Positions 1 through 6,036 are shown, numbered from the stretch's first letter. The stretch is DNA of 6,897 nucleotides from Bifidobacterium breve (GCA_943331415.1 CALQLM010000057.1:1-6897); one strand, 5' to 3'. Notes: generated from the sequence alone by a model not told the origin. Made by a program: numbers and translations.

Positions 1-603
1 AGCCAACGACGGCAGATCGCGAGTTCCGGTGTGGCACAACGTTACTGTGGCATTCTCGGTTCGGCGGGTGAGCAGTAGTCCCAGTGGGCGACCGACCGTG
101 ACACCGCGGCCGATGACCACCACATGCGCGCCGTCGATCTCTACGTTGTAGCGACGCAGTAGATGAACGATGCCGCGCGGGGTACACGGCAGCGGTGCGT
201 GTTCGTTGAGTACCAGCCGGCCCAGGTTGGTGGGGTGCAGACCGTCGGCATCCTTCGCCGGGTCGATGCGCTCCAGGGCGGCATTCTCGTCGAGGTGCCG
301 CGGCAGCGGCAACTGCACGATGTAGCCGGTGCAGTCCGGGTTGGCGTTGAGTTCGTCGATGGTCTCGTCGAGACGTTGCTGGCTGACGTCGGCGGGCAGG
401 TCCCGTCGGATCGAGGTGATACCGACCTTGGCGCAATCGGAGTGCTTGCCGCGCACGTAGGCCTGCGAGCCGGGATCGTCACCGACCAGGACTGTGCCCA
501 GGCCCGGCGTTGTACCGGCCGCGGTCAGCGCGGCGACCCGCGTGGTGAGGTCGACGAAGATCTCGTCGCGGGTGAGTTTGCCGTCCAGGATTTCTGCGGG
601 CAC
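1..603 (-). CDS. folD: FolD, bifunctional methylenetetrahydrofolate dehydrogenase / methenyltetrahydrofolate cyclohydrolase (3' end outside window)
   Basis: Cytosolic enzyme that interconverts 5,10-methylene-THF, 5,10-methenyl-THF and 10-formyl-THF with NADP, supplying one-carbon units for purine and formylmethionine synthesis. Read on the minus strand, the frame is open from GTG at 603 to the window edge: 201 codons of the usual 280 or so, with no stop seen. It begins MPAEILDGK. The catalytic Tyr49-x3-Lys53 pair lies in SQAYVRGK, the folate-site QLPLP is at 97-101, KDADG at 117-121, and the NADP Rossmann segment [12 protein letters not shown] at about 162-173. From memory the match to M. tuberculosis FolD (Rv3356c) is near-identical in long stretches. 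The GTG start gives the N-terminal length I recall for that protein; an in-frame ATG at 618 would add five residues. Neither start has a Shine-Dalgarno sequence. It diverges from the flavin oxidoreductase at 619. Identity is very secure; the start is less so. Confidence 0.94.
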   Translation of the reverse strand, partial: MPAEILDGKLTRDEIFVDLTTRVAALTAAGTTPGLGTVLVGDDPGSQAYVRGKHSDCAKVGITSIRRDLPADVSQQRLDETIDELNANPDCTGYIVQLPLPRHLDENAALERIDPAKDADGLHPTNLGRLVLNEHAPLPCTPRGIVHLLRRYNVEIDGAHVVVIGRGVTVGRPLGLLLTRRTENATVTLCHTGTRDLPSLA

Positions 604-606
604 GGC

Positions 607-612
607 TACATT
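607..612 (+). promoter_or_regulatory. -10 element for the flavin oxidoreductase gene (leaderless start)
   Basis: TACATT fits the TANNNT consensus of mycobacterial SigA-type promoters. The six-base spacer CTGCAT is followed directly by ATG at 619, so the expected start point is the A of the ATG. No purine-rich ribosome site precedes that ATG, as expected for a leaderless transcript. The box overlaps the candidate folD -10 on the other strand by three bases. No -35 is recognisable. The geometry matches that at 4301-4313. Confidence 0.55.
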
Positions 613-615
613 CTG
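610..615 (-). promoter_or_regulatory. Possible -10 element for folD (leaderless)
   Basis: Read on the minus strand the hexamer is CAGAAT. It has the A and final T of the mycobacterial TANNNT -10 box but C instead of the first T. Six bases (GTAGCC) separate it from GTG at 603, so transcription starting seven bases downstream would begin on the start codon. No Shine-Dalgarno sequence precedes the gene, which fits a leaderless mRNA. The match is imperfect and I see no -35 box, so this is a weak call. Confidence 0.35.
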
Positions 616-618
616 CAT

Positions 619-1815
619 ATGAACGGTGTGCCCGATGTGTTCAGCCCGGCAAAGCTCGGTCCGATCACGCTGCGAAACAGGATTATCAAGGCGGCCACGT
701 TCGAAGGGCGTACGCCGGGCGCCCTGGTCACCGATGACCTGATCGCGTTCCACCAGGCGATCGCCGCAGGCGGGGTGGGCATGACCACCATCGCCTACTG
801 CGCGGTCAGCCCGGGTGGGCGCACCGACGGCAAGCAGATGTGGATGCGGCCCGAGGCCCTGCCGGGGCTACGCCGCCTGACCGAGGCCGTTCACGCCGAG
901 GGCGCGGCGATCAGCGCCCAGATCGGCCATGCCGGTCCGGTGGCGAATGCCGCATCCAATAAGGCCCGGGCGCTGGCGCCGGTGCGGTTCTTCAACCCGA
1001 TCGGGATGCGCTTCGCCAAACACGCCAGCCCCCAGGACATCGATGAGGTGATCGCGGCACATGCCGCCGCGGCGCGACTGGCGATCGACGCCGGATTCGA
1101 CGCCGTCGAGATCCACCTCGGTCACAACTATCTGGCGAGCTCATTTCTGTCCCCGCTGATCAACCGGCGCACCGATTCATTCGGCGGATCGCTGGAGAAC
1201 CGGGCCAAGGTGGCACGCAGTATCGCGCTGGCGGTGCGACGCGAAGTGGAGAAAGACGGGCCGGCGACGATCGCGGTCACCGCCAAGCTGAATATGGCCG
1301 ACGGGGTACGCGGCGGTATCTCGATCGAGGAATCGCTGCAGACCGCGCGGTGGCTGCAGGACGACGGTGGACTGGATGCGCTGGAGCTGACCGCGGGCAG
1401 TTCGCTGCTCAATCCGATGTATCTGTTCCGCGGTGACTCGCCGATCAAAGAGTTCGCGGCCGCATTCCGGCCACCGCTGCGCTGGGGTATGCGGATGACC
1501 GGCAAGAAGTTTCTGCGCGAGTACCCCTACCGGGACGCCTTCCTGATGGCAGATGCCGAGCGCTTCCGTGACGAGCTCACGATTCCGCTGATCCTGCTCG
1601 GCGGTATCACCAACCGGGAGACCATGGACACCGCCATGGCCGCCGGCTTCAGTTTCGTCGCGATGGGACGGGCCCTGCTGGCCGAACCCGACCTGATCAA
1701 CCGCATCCAGGCCGACGGCGACGACCATTCGGTGCGATCGATGTGTACCCACTGCAATAAATGCATGCCGACCATCTACACGCGGACGCGTTGCGTGGTG
1801 ACAGGCGGCCCGTAG
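619..1815 (+). CDS. NADH:flavin oxidoreductase of the old yellow enzyme family, with C-terminal Cys cluster
   Basis: Predicted cytosolic FMN enzyme of 398 residues that would use NAD(P)H to reduce an electron-poor alkene, enone or related acceptor; the substrate cannot be read from sequence. A single TIM barrel is visible. It opens with [17 protein letters not shown] (6-22) and has QIGHAG at 101-106. The active-site line is H166-L-G-H169-N-Y171, with a His/His pair as in the YqjM branch and Tyr171 at the OYE proton-donor position. [14 protein letters not shown] (177-190) is the family signature, and FMN phosphate contacts are LLGGI (326-330) and GRALLAEPD (350-358). The C-terminus has Cys376, 379, 382 and 392. 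The frame is open upstream to 163, but that stretch is antisense to folD. I chose ATG 619 because family homology begins there and a -10 box lies six bases before it; GTG 628 is the alternative. From memory the closest M. tuberculosis counterpart is Rv3359. The exporter gene follows after 11 bases. Confidence 0.92.
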   Translation: MNGVPDVFSPAKLGPITLRNRIIKAATFEGRTPGALVTDDLIAFHQAIAAGGVGMTTIAYCAVSPGGRTDGKQMWMRPEALPGLRRLTEAVHAEGAAISAQIGHAGPVANAASNKARALAPVRFFNPIGMRFAKHASPQDIDEVIAAHAAAARLAIDAGFDAVEIHLGHNYLASSFLSPLINRRTDSFGGSLENRAKVARSIALAVRREVEKDGPATIAVTAKLNMADGVRGGISIEESLQTARWLQDDGGLDALELTAGSSLLNPMYLFRGDSPIKEFAAAFRPPLRWGMRMTGKKFLREYPYRDAFLMADAERFRDELTIPLILLGGITNRETMDTAMAAGFSFVAMGRALLAEPDLINRIQADGDDHSVRSMCTHCNKCMPTIYTRTRCVVTGGP

Positions 1816-1818
1816 AGT
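1813..1818 (+). promoter_or_regulatory. Possible internal -10 element for the FHA-ABC exporter gene
   Basis: TAGAGT fits TANNNT, and its first three bases are the oxidoreductase stop codon. Eight bases separate it from ATG 1827, slightly more than at the two better leaderless starts here. The exporter ATG has no Shine-Dalgarno sequence, so it needs either a leaderless promoter such as this or translational coupling to the upstream gene. A TANNNT match is common by chance. Confidence 0.3.
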
Positions 1819-1826
1819 CAGCGCCG

Positions 1827-4283
1827 ATGAGCCAGCCTTTCGCGCCTGTTCTGACCGTTCGGTACAACGGGCCGCCACGCACCTTCGCCCCCGGGCACGA
1901 TGTCGTGGTCGGCCGCGATCTGCGCGCCGATGTACGACTGGCCCATCCCCTAGTGTCCCGCGCCCATATCGTGCTGCGGTTCGACCCCACCACACCGGGG
2001 GGCCGGTGGATGGCGATCGACAACGGCTCGCTCAACGGCATGTACGTACACGGCCGTCGCGTCCAGGAAGTCGACATCACCGACGGCACCACGGTGAATC
2101 TCGGCAATCCGGACGGTCCCCCGGTCAGCTTCGAGTTGGGTAGGAGCCAGGGCCCGGCGGGCCGGCCGCCGCAGACCTCCACCATGATGATGCCCGGCGG
2201 ACCTGCGCAACCCCCGACTCAGCCCCCGCGCTATCCGACGCCGGCCCCCGATGCCGCACCCACCCAGATGCGCCCGTCGTCGGCCCGCAGCGGTTCTCCG
2301 TCGAACCTGGCGACCTCCATGCTCAAGATCCTGCGGCCCGGCTCGTCACCCGAGGTGCCACCGGGCTCGCTGACGATCGGCCGTGCGACCGATAACGACA
2401 TCGTCATCCCCGACGTGCTGGCATCACGTCATCACGCGACGCTGATCCCGACGCCGGGCGGAACGGAGATCGCCGACAACCGCTCGATCAACGGCACGTT
2501 CGTCAACGGCGACCGGGTGAGCACCGCACTGTTGAACGAGGGCGATGTCGTCACGATCGGCAATGTCGACCTGGTGTTCGCGGGTGGAAACCTGGTGCGG
2601 CGCACCGAGACCGCCGCAGCGACCGGAACCGGTGGCCTCGATGTCCGCGGGGTCACCTGGACGATCGAGAACAATAAGACCCTGCTGGATAACATCTCGC
2701 TGGTCGCCCGGCCCGGCACGCTGACCGCGATCATCGGGCCGTCCGGCGCAGGCAAGTCGACACTGGCACGGCTGATCGCCGGCTACACCCACCCGACGAG
2801 CGGGACGGTGACGTTCGAGGGCCGCAATATCCACGCGGACTACGCCTCGTTGCGGTCCCGGATCGGGATGGTGCCCCAAGACGATGTGGTGCACGGCCAA
2901 CTCACGGTCAATCAGGCGCTGATGTACGCCGCCGAGTTGCGACTGCCACCGGACACCACCAAACAAGATCGTCAGCAGGTGGTGGCGGAGGTTCTCAGCG
3001 AACTCGAGATGACCCAGCACGCCGACACCCGCGTCGACCGACTCTCCGGTGGACAGCGCAAACGCGCCTCGGTGGCGCTGGAATTGCTGACCGGTCCGTC
3101 ACTGCTCATCCTGGACGAGCCGACGTCGGGTCTGGATCCCGCGCTGGACCGCCAGGTGATGACGATGTTGCGCGATCTTGCCGATGCCGGCCGCGTGGTG
3201 CTGGTGGTCACGCACTCGCTGACCTACCTCGACGTGTGCGATCAGGTGCTACTGCTCGCCCCGGGCGGCAAGACGGCGTTCTGCGGGCCGCCGGCCCAGA
3301 TCGGCCCGACGATGGGAACCACCAACTGGGCCGACATCTTCAGCACCGTGGCCGGTGATCCGCAGGCCGCCAGCGATCGCTACCTGGCGCTGACCGGACC
3401 CCCGCCACCACCGCCGCCGGTCGAAGCACCTTCCGATATCGGTGAGCCCACCCACACCAGCCTTTTGCGACAGTTCTCCACGATCGTGCGCCGGCAGGCC
3501 CGGCTGATCATCTCCGACCGCGGCTACTTCATCTTCCTGGCCCTGCTGCCGTTCATCATGGGTGTGCTGTCACTGGCGGTTCCGGGCACCGTCGGGTTCG
3601 GGGTGCCCGACCCGATGGGTGACGCCCCGAACGAGCCCGGACAGATTCTTGTGCTGCTCAATGTCGGGGCGATCTTCATGGGCACCGCTTTGACCATCCG
3701 GGACCTGATCGGCGAACGTCCAATCTTCCGGCGCGAACAGGCGGTCGGGTTGTCCACCACGGCCTATCTGTTGGCCAAGGTGTGCGTGTACTCGGTGTTC
3801 GCTGTTCTGCAGTCGGCCATCGTCACCGCGATCACGATCATCGGCAAGGGCGGCCCGACCCAGGGTGCAACCGTGCTCGGCAGCGCGACTCTGGAACTGT
3901 TCGTCAGTATGGCCGCGACGACGGTCGCCGCGGCCATGGTGGGCCTGGCGCTGTCGGCGCTGGCGAAGTCCAATGAGCAGATCATGCCGCTGCTGGTGGT
4001 GGCGATCATGAGCCAGTTGGTGTTCTCCGGCGGCATGATCCCGGTGACCAACCGGCCGGTGCTTGATCAGATGTCCTGGGTGACACCGGCCCGATGGGGA
4101 TTCGCCGCGTCGGCCTCCACGGTGGATCTGACCACGCTGGTGCCCGGGCCGTTGACGCCCAAGGACCGTTGGTGGGAGCACACCGCGTCGAGTTGGCTTT
4201 TCGATATGGCGATGCTCGCCTTGCTGAGCGTGGGCTACCTCAGCTTCGTGCGGTGGAAGATCCGGCTGAAGTCGGCCCGCTAG
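1827..4283 (+). CDS. FHA-FHA-ABC half-transporter with ABCG-like permease domain (Rv1747-like)
   Basis: Membrane exporter subunit of 818 residues, expected to act as a dimer in the inner membrane. FHA1 (about 8-103) has Gly29-Arg30, Ser44-x2-His47 and Asn70-Gly71. A Pro/Thr/Met-rich linker (106-160) follows. FHA2 (about 165-255) has Gly185-Arg186, Ser200-x-His202 and Asn222-Gly223. The ATPase has Walker A GPSGAGKST (304-312), signature LSGGQRKR (406-413), Walker B LLILDEPTSGLD (426-437) and switch His463. After a heptaproline linker (525-531) come six predicted membrane segments near 567-588, 606-626, 646-672, 684-712, 719-740 and 788-809, with an ABCG-like ERPIFRREQAVGLS loop between the second and third. 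The order matches M. tuberculosis Rv1747 (about 865 residues), which is regulated by PknF phosphorylation of linker threonines and linked to phosphatidylinositol mannoside export. Thr131 and Thr146 (TQ motifs) are candidate sites here. Homology starts at ATG 1827; the frame upstream to 1761 is antisense-free but overlaps the oxidoreductase. No kinase gene is in the window. Confidence 0.94.
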   Translation: MSQPFAPVLTVRYNGPPRTFAPGHDVVVGRDLRADVRLAHPLVSRAHIVLRFDPTTPGGRWMAIDNGSLNGMYVHGRRVQEVDITDGTTVNLGNPDGPPVSFELGRSQGPAGRPPQTSTMMMPGGPAQPPTQPPRYPTPAPDAAPTQMRPSSARSGSPSNLATSMLKILRPGSSPEVPPGSLTIGRATDNDIVIPDVLASRHHATLIPTPGGTEIADNRSINGTFVNGDRVSTALLNEGDVVTIGNVDLVFAGGNLVRRTETAAATGTGGLDVRGVTWTIENNKTLLDNISLVARPGTLTAIIGPSGAGKSTLARLIAGYTHPTSGTVTFEGRNIHADYASLRSRIGMVPQDDVVHGQLTVNQALMYAAELRLPPDTTKQDRQQVVAEVLSELEMTQHADTRVDRLSGGQRKRASVALELLTGPSLLILDEPTSGLDPALDRQVMTMLRDLADAGRVVLVVTHSLTYLDVCDQVLLLAPGGKTAFCGPPAQIGPTMGTTNWADIFSTVAGDPQAASDRYLALTGPPPPPPPVEAPSDIGEPTHTSLLRQFSTIVRRQARLIISDRGYFIFLALLPFIMGVLSLAVPGTVGFGVPDPMGDAPNEPGQILVLLNVGAIFMGTALTIRDLIGERPIFRREQAVGLSTTAYLLAKVCVYSVFAVLQSAIVTAITIIGKGGPTQGATVLGSATLELFVSMAATTVAAAMVGLALSALAKSNEQIMPLLVVAIMSQLVFSGGMIPVTNRPVLDQMSWVTPARWGFAASASTVDLTTLVPGPLTPKDRWWEHTASSWLFDMAMLALLSVGYLSFVRWKIRLKSAR

Positions 4284-4286
4284 TTC

Positions 4287-4298
4287 AGCGGGGCCGCT
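4287..4298. repeat. Short inverted repeat upstream of the hydrolase promoter
   Basis: AGCGG-GG-CCGCT is a perfect 5-base inverted repeat around two bases. It lies between the exporter stop codon and the hydrolase -10 box and shares its last base with the extended -10 TG. The loop is too short for a good RNA hairpin and there is no U tract, so a terminator is unlikely. It could be an operator half-site pair or a chance GC palindrome. Confidence 0.25.
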
Positions 4299-4306
4299 GA
4301 TAACAT
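4298..4306 (+). promoter_or_regulatory. Extended -10 promoter for the secreted hydrolase (leaderless GTG start)
   Basis: TGATAACAT combines the extended -10 TG motif (4298-4299) with TAACAT (4301-4306), a good TANNNT match. Six bases (CTGCCT) later lies GTG 4313, so the predicted first transcribed base is the G of the start codon. No Shine-Dalgarno sequence is present. Placement, extended -10 and spacer match what is known of mycobacterial leaderless genes. No clear -35, which an extended -10 does not require. Confidence 0.62.
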
Positions 4307-4312
4307 CTGCCT

Positions 4313-5914
4313 GTGCGTGGGAGCTCAATGGGTCCCGCCGGGGGGACATTGGTCGCGCTCGGCGTGGGGGCCGCTATCACCCTCGGGTGCCCGCTGGCGG
4401 GGGCCGCCCCCGGCGACCATGCCGCTCCACGCGACCCGGCCACGGCGGTGCACAGCAACGCCGCGCCGCGCGCACAGGCGACGCGGCGGGCTGGCACCCA
4501 ACGGCAGCACACGCCGACCAGATCAATACCGGGCGCCGCCGCACGAAAAGCGAAGGCGGTGAACGCCACCCGTCCCATCGCGGCGCTCCTGTTCAATCAG
4601 ACCCCGACGCTGTCACCGACCGAGACCGGCCAGAGTCCCACCGGAGTGGTCAGCGGAGCGTTCAATGCCTACGACCGTGACAGCGCCACCCTGAGCTACA
4701 CCGTGGTCAGTGCAACCGCGCACGGCAACGTGTCAATCAACGCCGTCGGGCAATACACTTATATCCCCGACCCAGTGCTGGCGACCGCTGGCTACTCGGA
4801 CAGCTTTGTTGTGAGCGTCAGCGATGCCGACAGCGGGCCGCACGTCCACGGTTTGGCCGGGCTGGTAAATCTGTTGACCTTCGGGCTGATCGGAACCGCC
4901 GGGCACACCACGCGAACGACGGTGCCAGTCGTCGTGGATCCGGTGAGCACCGGCACGCAGCCAGCATCAGTGGAACGGCAGATCTACGCCACTATCACCG
5001 ACAGCGCCATCACCGCCGCCCCGGGCAACGGTGAGGCACCGCACGTGGTCATCAACCCTTCGCCGTTTGTCTCCCCGCAGGGCGAGCTTGTGGTGTTCCT
5101 TCCAGGCACACAGGGCAAACCGACGCAGTACACCTACATCCTGCACACGGCGGCCGAACTCGGTTTCCACGCCGTCGGCCTGAACTACCCCAACCAGACG
5201 GCGATGGGCTCGCTGTGCCGCACCAGCAGCAACGCCGACTGCTACTGGAACGCGCGCAACGAGGTGCTCTTCGGCGACCGCACACCGGTCAGCGGGCAGA
5301 GCGATGTTTCCACGGCCGATTCGATCGTCAACCGGCTGAGCAAACTACTGGTCTGGATGGACCAGCAGCACCCCGATGAAGGCTGGGGACAGTTCTTACT
5401 CGGCGCTGACGCGGTGGACTGGTCCAAGGTGGTTATGGCCGGCCATTCCCAGGGCGGCGGGTACGTCGGCGTGATGGCCAAGACCGTGGTCTTGGACCGG
5501 GCGGTCTACTTCTCCTCCCCCGACGACTGGAATGCGCTCACCGATACCCCCGCGGATTGGACGCTGACCAAGCCCAACGTCACCCCGGCGGAACAGCAGT
5601 ACGGGTTCGGCTCCGCCGCCGACACCCTGGTGCCCAATGCGCACGCCTTCGCCCACTGGAACAATCTGGGTCTAGCCAAACCAACCTCCGGCCCGGTGCT
5701 CGTCGATGGTGGCGCCGCTTCATTCGCCGGTTCCCATCAGCTCTACACGTCACTGCCGTACAACCCCGCAAGTAGTGCACTGACGGCGGTACTCAAAAAT
5801 CACGGCATCACCGTCGTGGACACCTCCACCCCGCTTGACGCCAACGGCACCCCGCTGTTCGCGACCAACGGGGTGTGGGCGTACCTGCTTGGCCTCCAAC
5901 CTTCCGGGCTATAG
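4313..5914 (+). CDS. Exported alpha/beta hydrolase with N-terminal cadherin-like (VCBS-type) module
   Basis: Predicted secreted or wall-associated hydrolase of 533 residues; substrate unknown. Residues 1-31 form a Sec signal with hydrophobic core 12-28 and likely cleavage in AGA/AP after Ala31. A lipoprotein reading at Cys26 is disfavoured because the box (TLGC) lacks Leu or Val at -3. Residues 32-90 are an Ala/Pro/Arg/Thr linker. Residues 95-210 form a cadherin/VCBS-like beta module starting NQTPTLSPTETGQS, with GNVSINAVGQYTYIPD and the genus-typical HVHGLAGLVNLLTFGLIG at 177-194. The catalytic domain covers about 215-533: VVFLPGTQG (260-268) is the oxyanion strand, GHSQGGG gives nucleophile Ser379, GSAADTLVP suggests acid Asp437, and GSHQLYT suggests His475. 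Cys302 and Cys310 could form a disulfide outside the cell. GTG 4313 is chosen for its extended -10 box; ATG 4328 would also keep the signal peptide. The hydrolase fold is secure, the triad assignment good. Confidence 0.87.
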   Translation: MRGSSMGPAGGTLVALGVGAAITLGCPLAGAAPGDHAAPRDPATAVHSNAAPRAQATRRAGTQRQHTPTRSIPGAAARKAKAVNATRPIAALLFNQTPTLSPTETGQSPTGVVSGAFNAYDRDSATLSYTVVSATAHGNVSINAVGQYTYIPDPVLATAGYSDSFVVSVSDADSGPHVHGLAGLVNLLTFGLIGTAGHTTRTTVPVVVDPVSTGTQPASVERQIYATITDSAITAAPGNGEAPHVVINPSPFVSPQGELVVFLPGTQGKPTQYTYILHTAAELGFHAVGLNYPNQTAMGSLCRTSSNADCYWNARNEVLFGDRTPVSGQSDVSTADSIVNRLSKLLVWMDQQHPDEGWGQFLLGADAVDWSKVVMAGHSQGGGYVGVMAKTVVLDRAVYFSSPDDWNALTDTPADWTLTKPNVTPAEQQYGFGSAADTLVPNAHAFAHWNNLGLAKPTSGPVLVDGGAASFAGSHQLYTSLPYNPASSALTAVLKNHGITVVDTSTPLDANGTPLFATNGVWAYLLGLQPSGL

Positions 5915-5927
5915 GCCGCGGGTTTAG

Positions 5928-5933
5928 TAAATT
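5928..5933 (+). promoter_or_regulatory. Candidate -10 element for the peptide-dehydrogenase unit
   Basis: TAAATT fits TANNNT and lies in the least GC-rich stretch between 5914 and 5965. A start at A5940, seven bases on, would give a 25-base leader that contains the GGAGG ribosome site. No -35 box is evident. Read-through from the hydrolase gene is also possible, as I see no terminator between them. Confidence 0.4.
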
Positions 5934-5953
5934 GCGCACAGGAAGTTAGACGC

Positions 5954-5958
5954 GGAGG
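5954..5958 (+). promoter_or_regulatory. Ribosome binding site of the 22-residue peptide
   Basis: GGAGG, six bases before ATG 5965, is a near-ideal Shine-Dalgarno sequence at ideal spacing. It is one of only two strong ones preceding a gene in this window and is the main reason to believe the tiny frame is translated. The 7-base context CGGAGGT (5953-5959) recurs before the dehydrogenase at 6021-6027. Confidence 0.7.
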
Positions 5959-5964
5959 TTCGGT

Positions 5965-6033
5965 ATGGAAACCAAGCGCATTCAGCGCTGGTGGCTAGAT
6001 GCCTGCGCCGTTGCGCTGTTCGGAGGTGGCTGA
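5965..6033 (+). CDS. Unrecognised 22-residue peptide upstream of alcohol dehydrogenase
   Basis: I do not recognise this gene. It has ATG, 22 codons and TGA, behind an ideally spaced GGAGG. The N-terminus METKRIQR is basic (Lys4, Arg5, Arg8). Tandem Trp9-Trp10 follow, then LDACAVALF with one Cys at 13, and the peptide ends in three glycines (20-22). A basic head followed by a hydrophobic segment could insert in a membrane or form an amphipathic helix. Its last codons GGA GGT GGC form the dehydrogenase Shine-Dalgarno sequence, and its stop is 3 bases before the dehydrogenase ATG, so coupled translation is likely. Three readings are open: a regulatory leader peptide (the Trp pair recalls trp leader peptides, though the next gene is not a trp gene), a precursor of a modified peptide, or a small stable protein. 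The Gly tail may owe something to the ribosome-site constraint. Translation is likely; function is unknown. Confidence 0.6.
   Translation: METKRIQRWWLDACAVALFGGG
5975..6018 (+). other. Mutually exclusive RNA pairings flanking the Trp codons of the small peptide
   Basis: AGCGC (5975-5979) can pair with GCGCT (5985-5989) around the loop ATTCA. Alternatively CAGCGC (5983-5988) can pair with GCGCTG (6013-6018). The two use the same bases and cannot form together, and the tandem TGG codons (5989-5994) lie at the branch point. This resembles a leader-peptide switch, but the stems are five and six bases and GCGC is common in this genome, so chance is a serious alternative. Confidence 0.22.
6022..6026 (+). 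promoter_or_regulatory. Ribosome binding site of the alcohol dehydrogenase, inside the peptide gene
   Basis: GGAGG lies ten bases before ATG 6037 and is formed by the Gly20 and Gly21 codons of the small peptide. A ribosome finishing the peptide would cover this site, so peptide translation and dehydrogenase initiation should affect each other. It fixes the dehydrogenase start at 6037. Confidence 0.7.
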
Positions 6034-6036
6034 ACC

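Noticed and set aside
141..482. Minus-strand frame of 113 codons
   Set aside because: It is out of frame with folD on the same strand, with Arg/Thr/Ser/Pro-rich low-complexity composition typical of a shifted frame in high-GC DNA.
163..618. A 152-codon N-terminal extension of the flavin oxidoreductase frame
   Set aside because: It is exactly antisense to folD, whose protein sequence is unmistakable, and family homology of the oxidoreductase starts only at about 630.
1761..1826. Upstream in-frame start for the exporter
   Set aside because: The 22 extra residues overlap the Cys-cluster codons of the oxidoreductase, look like shifted-frame sequence, and precede the homologous start at 1827.
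1177..1995. Minus-strand frame of 272 codons opposite the oxidoreductase
   Set aside because: Arg/His/Gly-rich with no recognisable domain; it spans two confident genes on the other strand and has no ribosome site that I can see.
3399..3419. CCG/CCA triplet run as a microsatellite
   Set aside because: It is only seven proline codons, fully explained by a polyproline linker in the exporter.
4284..4312. Rho-independent terminator after the exporter gene
   Set aside because: The only inverted repeat has a two-base loop and no T tract, and it abuts the hydrolase -10 box.
3570..4349. Minus-strand frame of 259 codons opposite the exporter membrane domain
   Set aside because: Its His/Arg/Gln-rich content is the expected antisense of codons for hydrophobic residues; no domain is visible.
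4382..4393. Lipoprotein attachment at Cys26 of the secreted hydrolase
   Set aside because: The residues before Cys are T-L-G, so the -3 position lacks the usual Leu, Val or Ile, and a good AGA signal peptidase I site follows five residues later.
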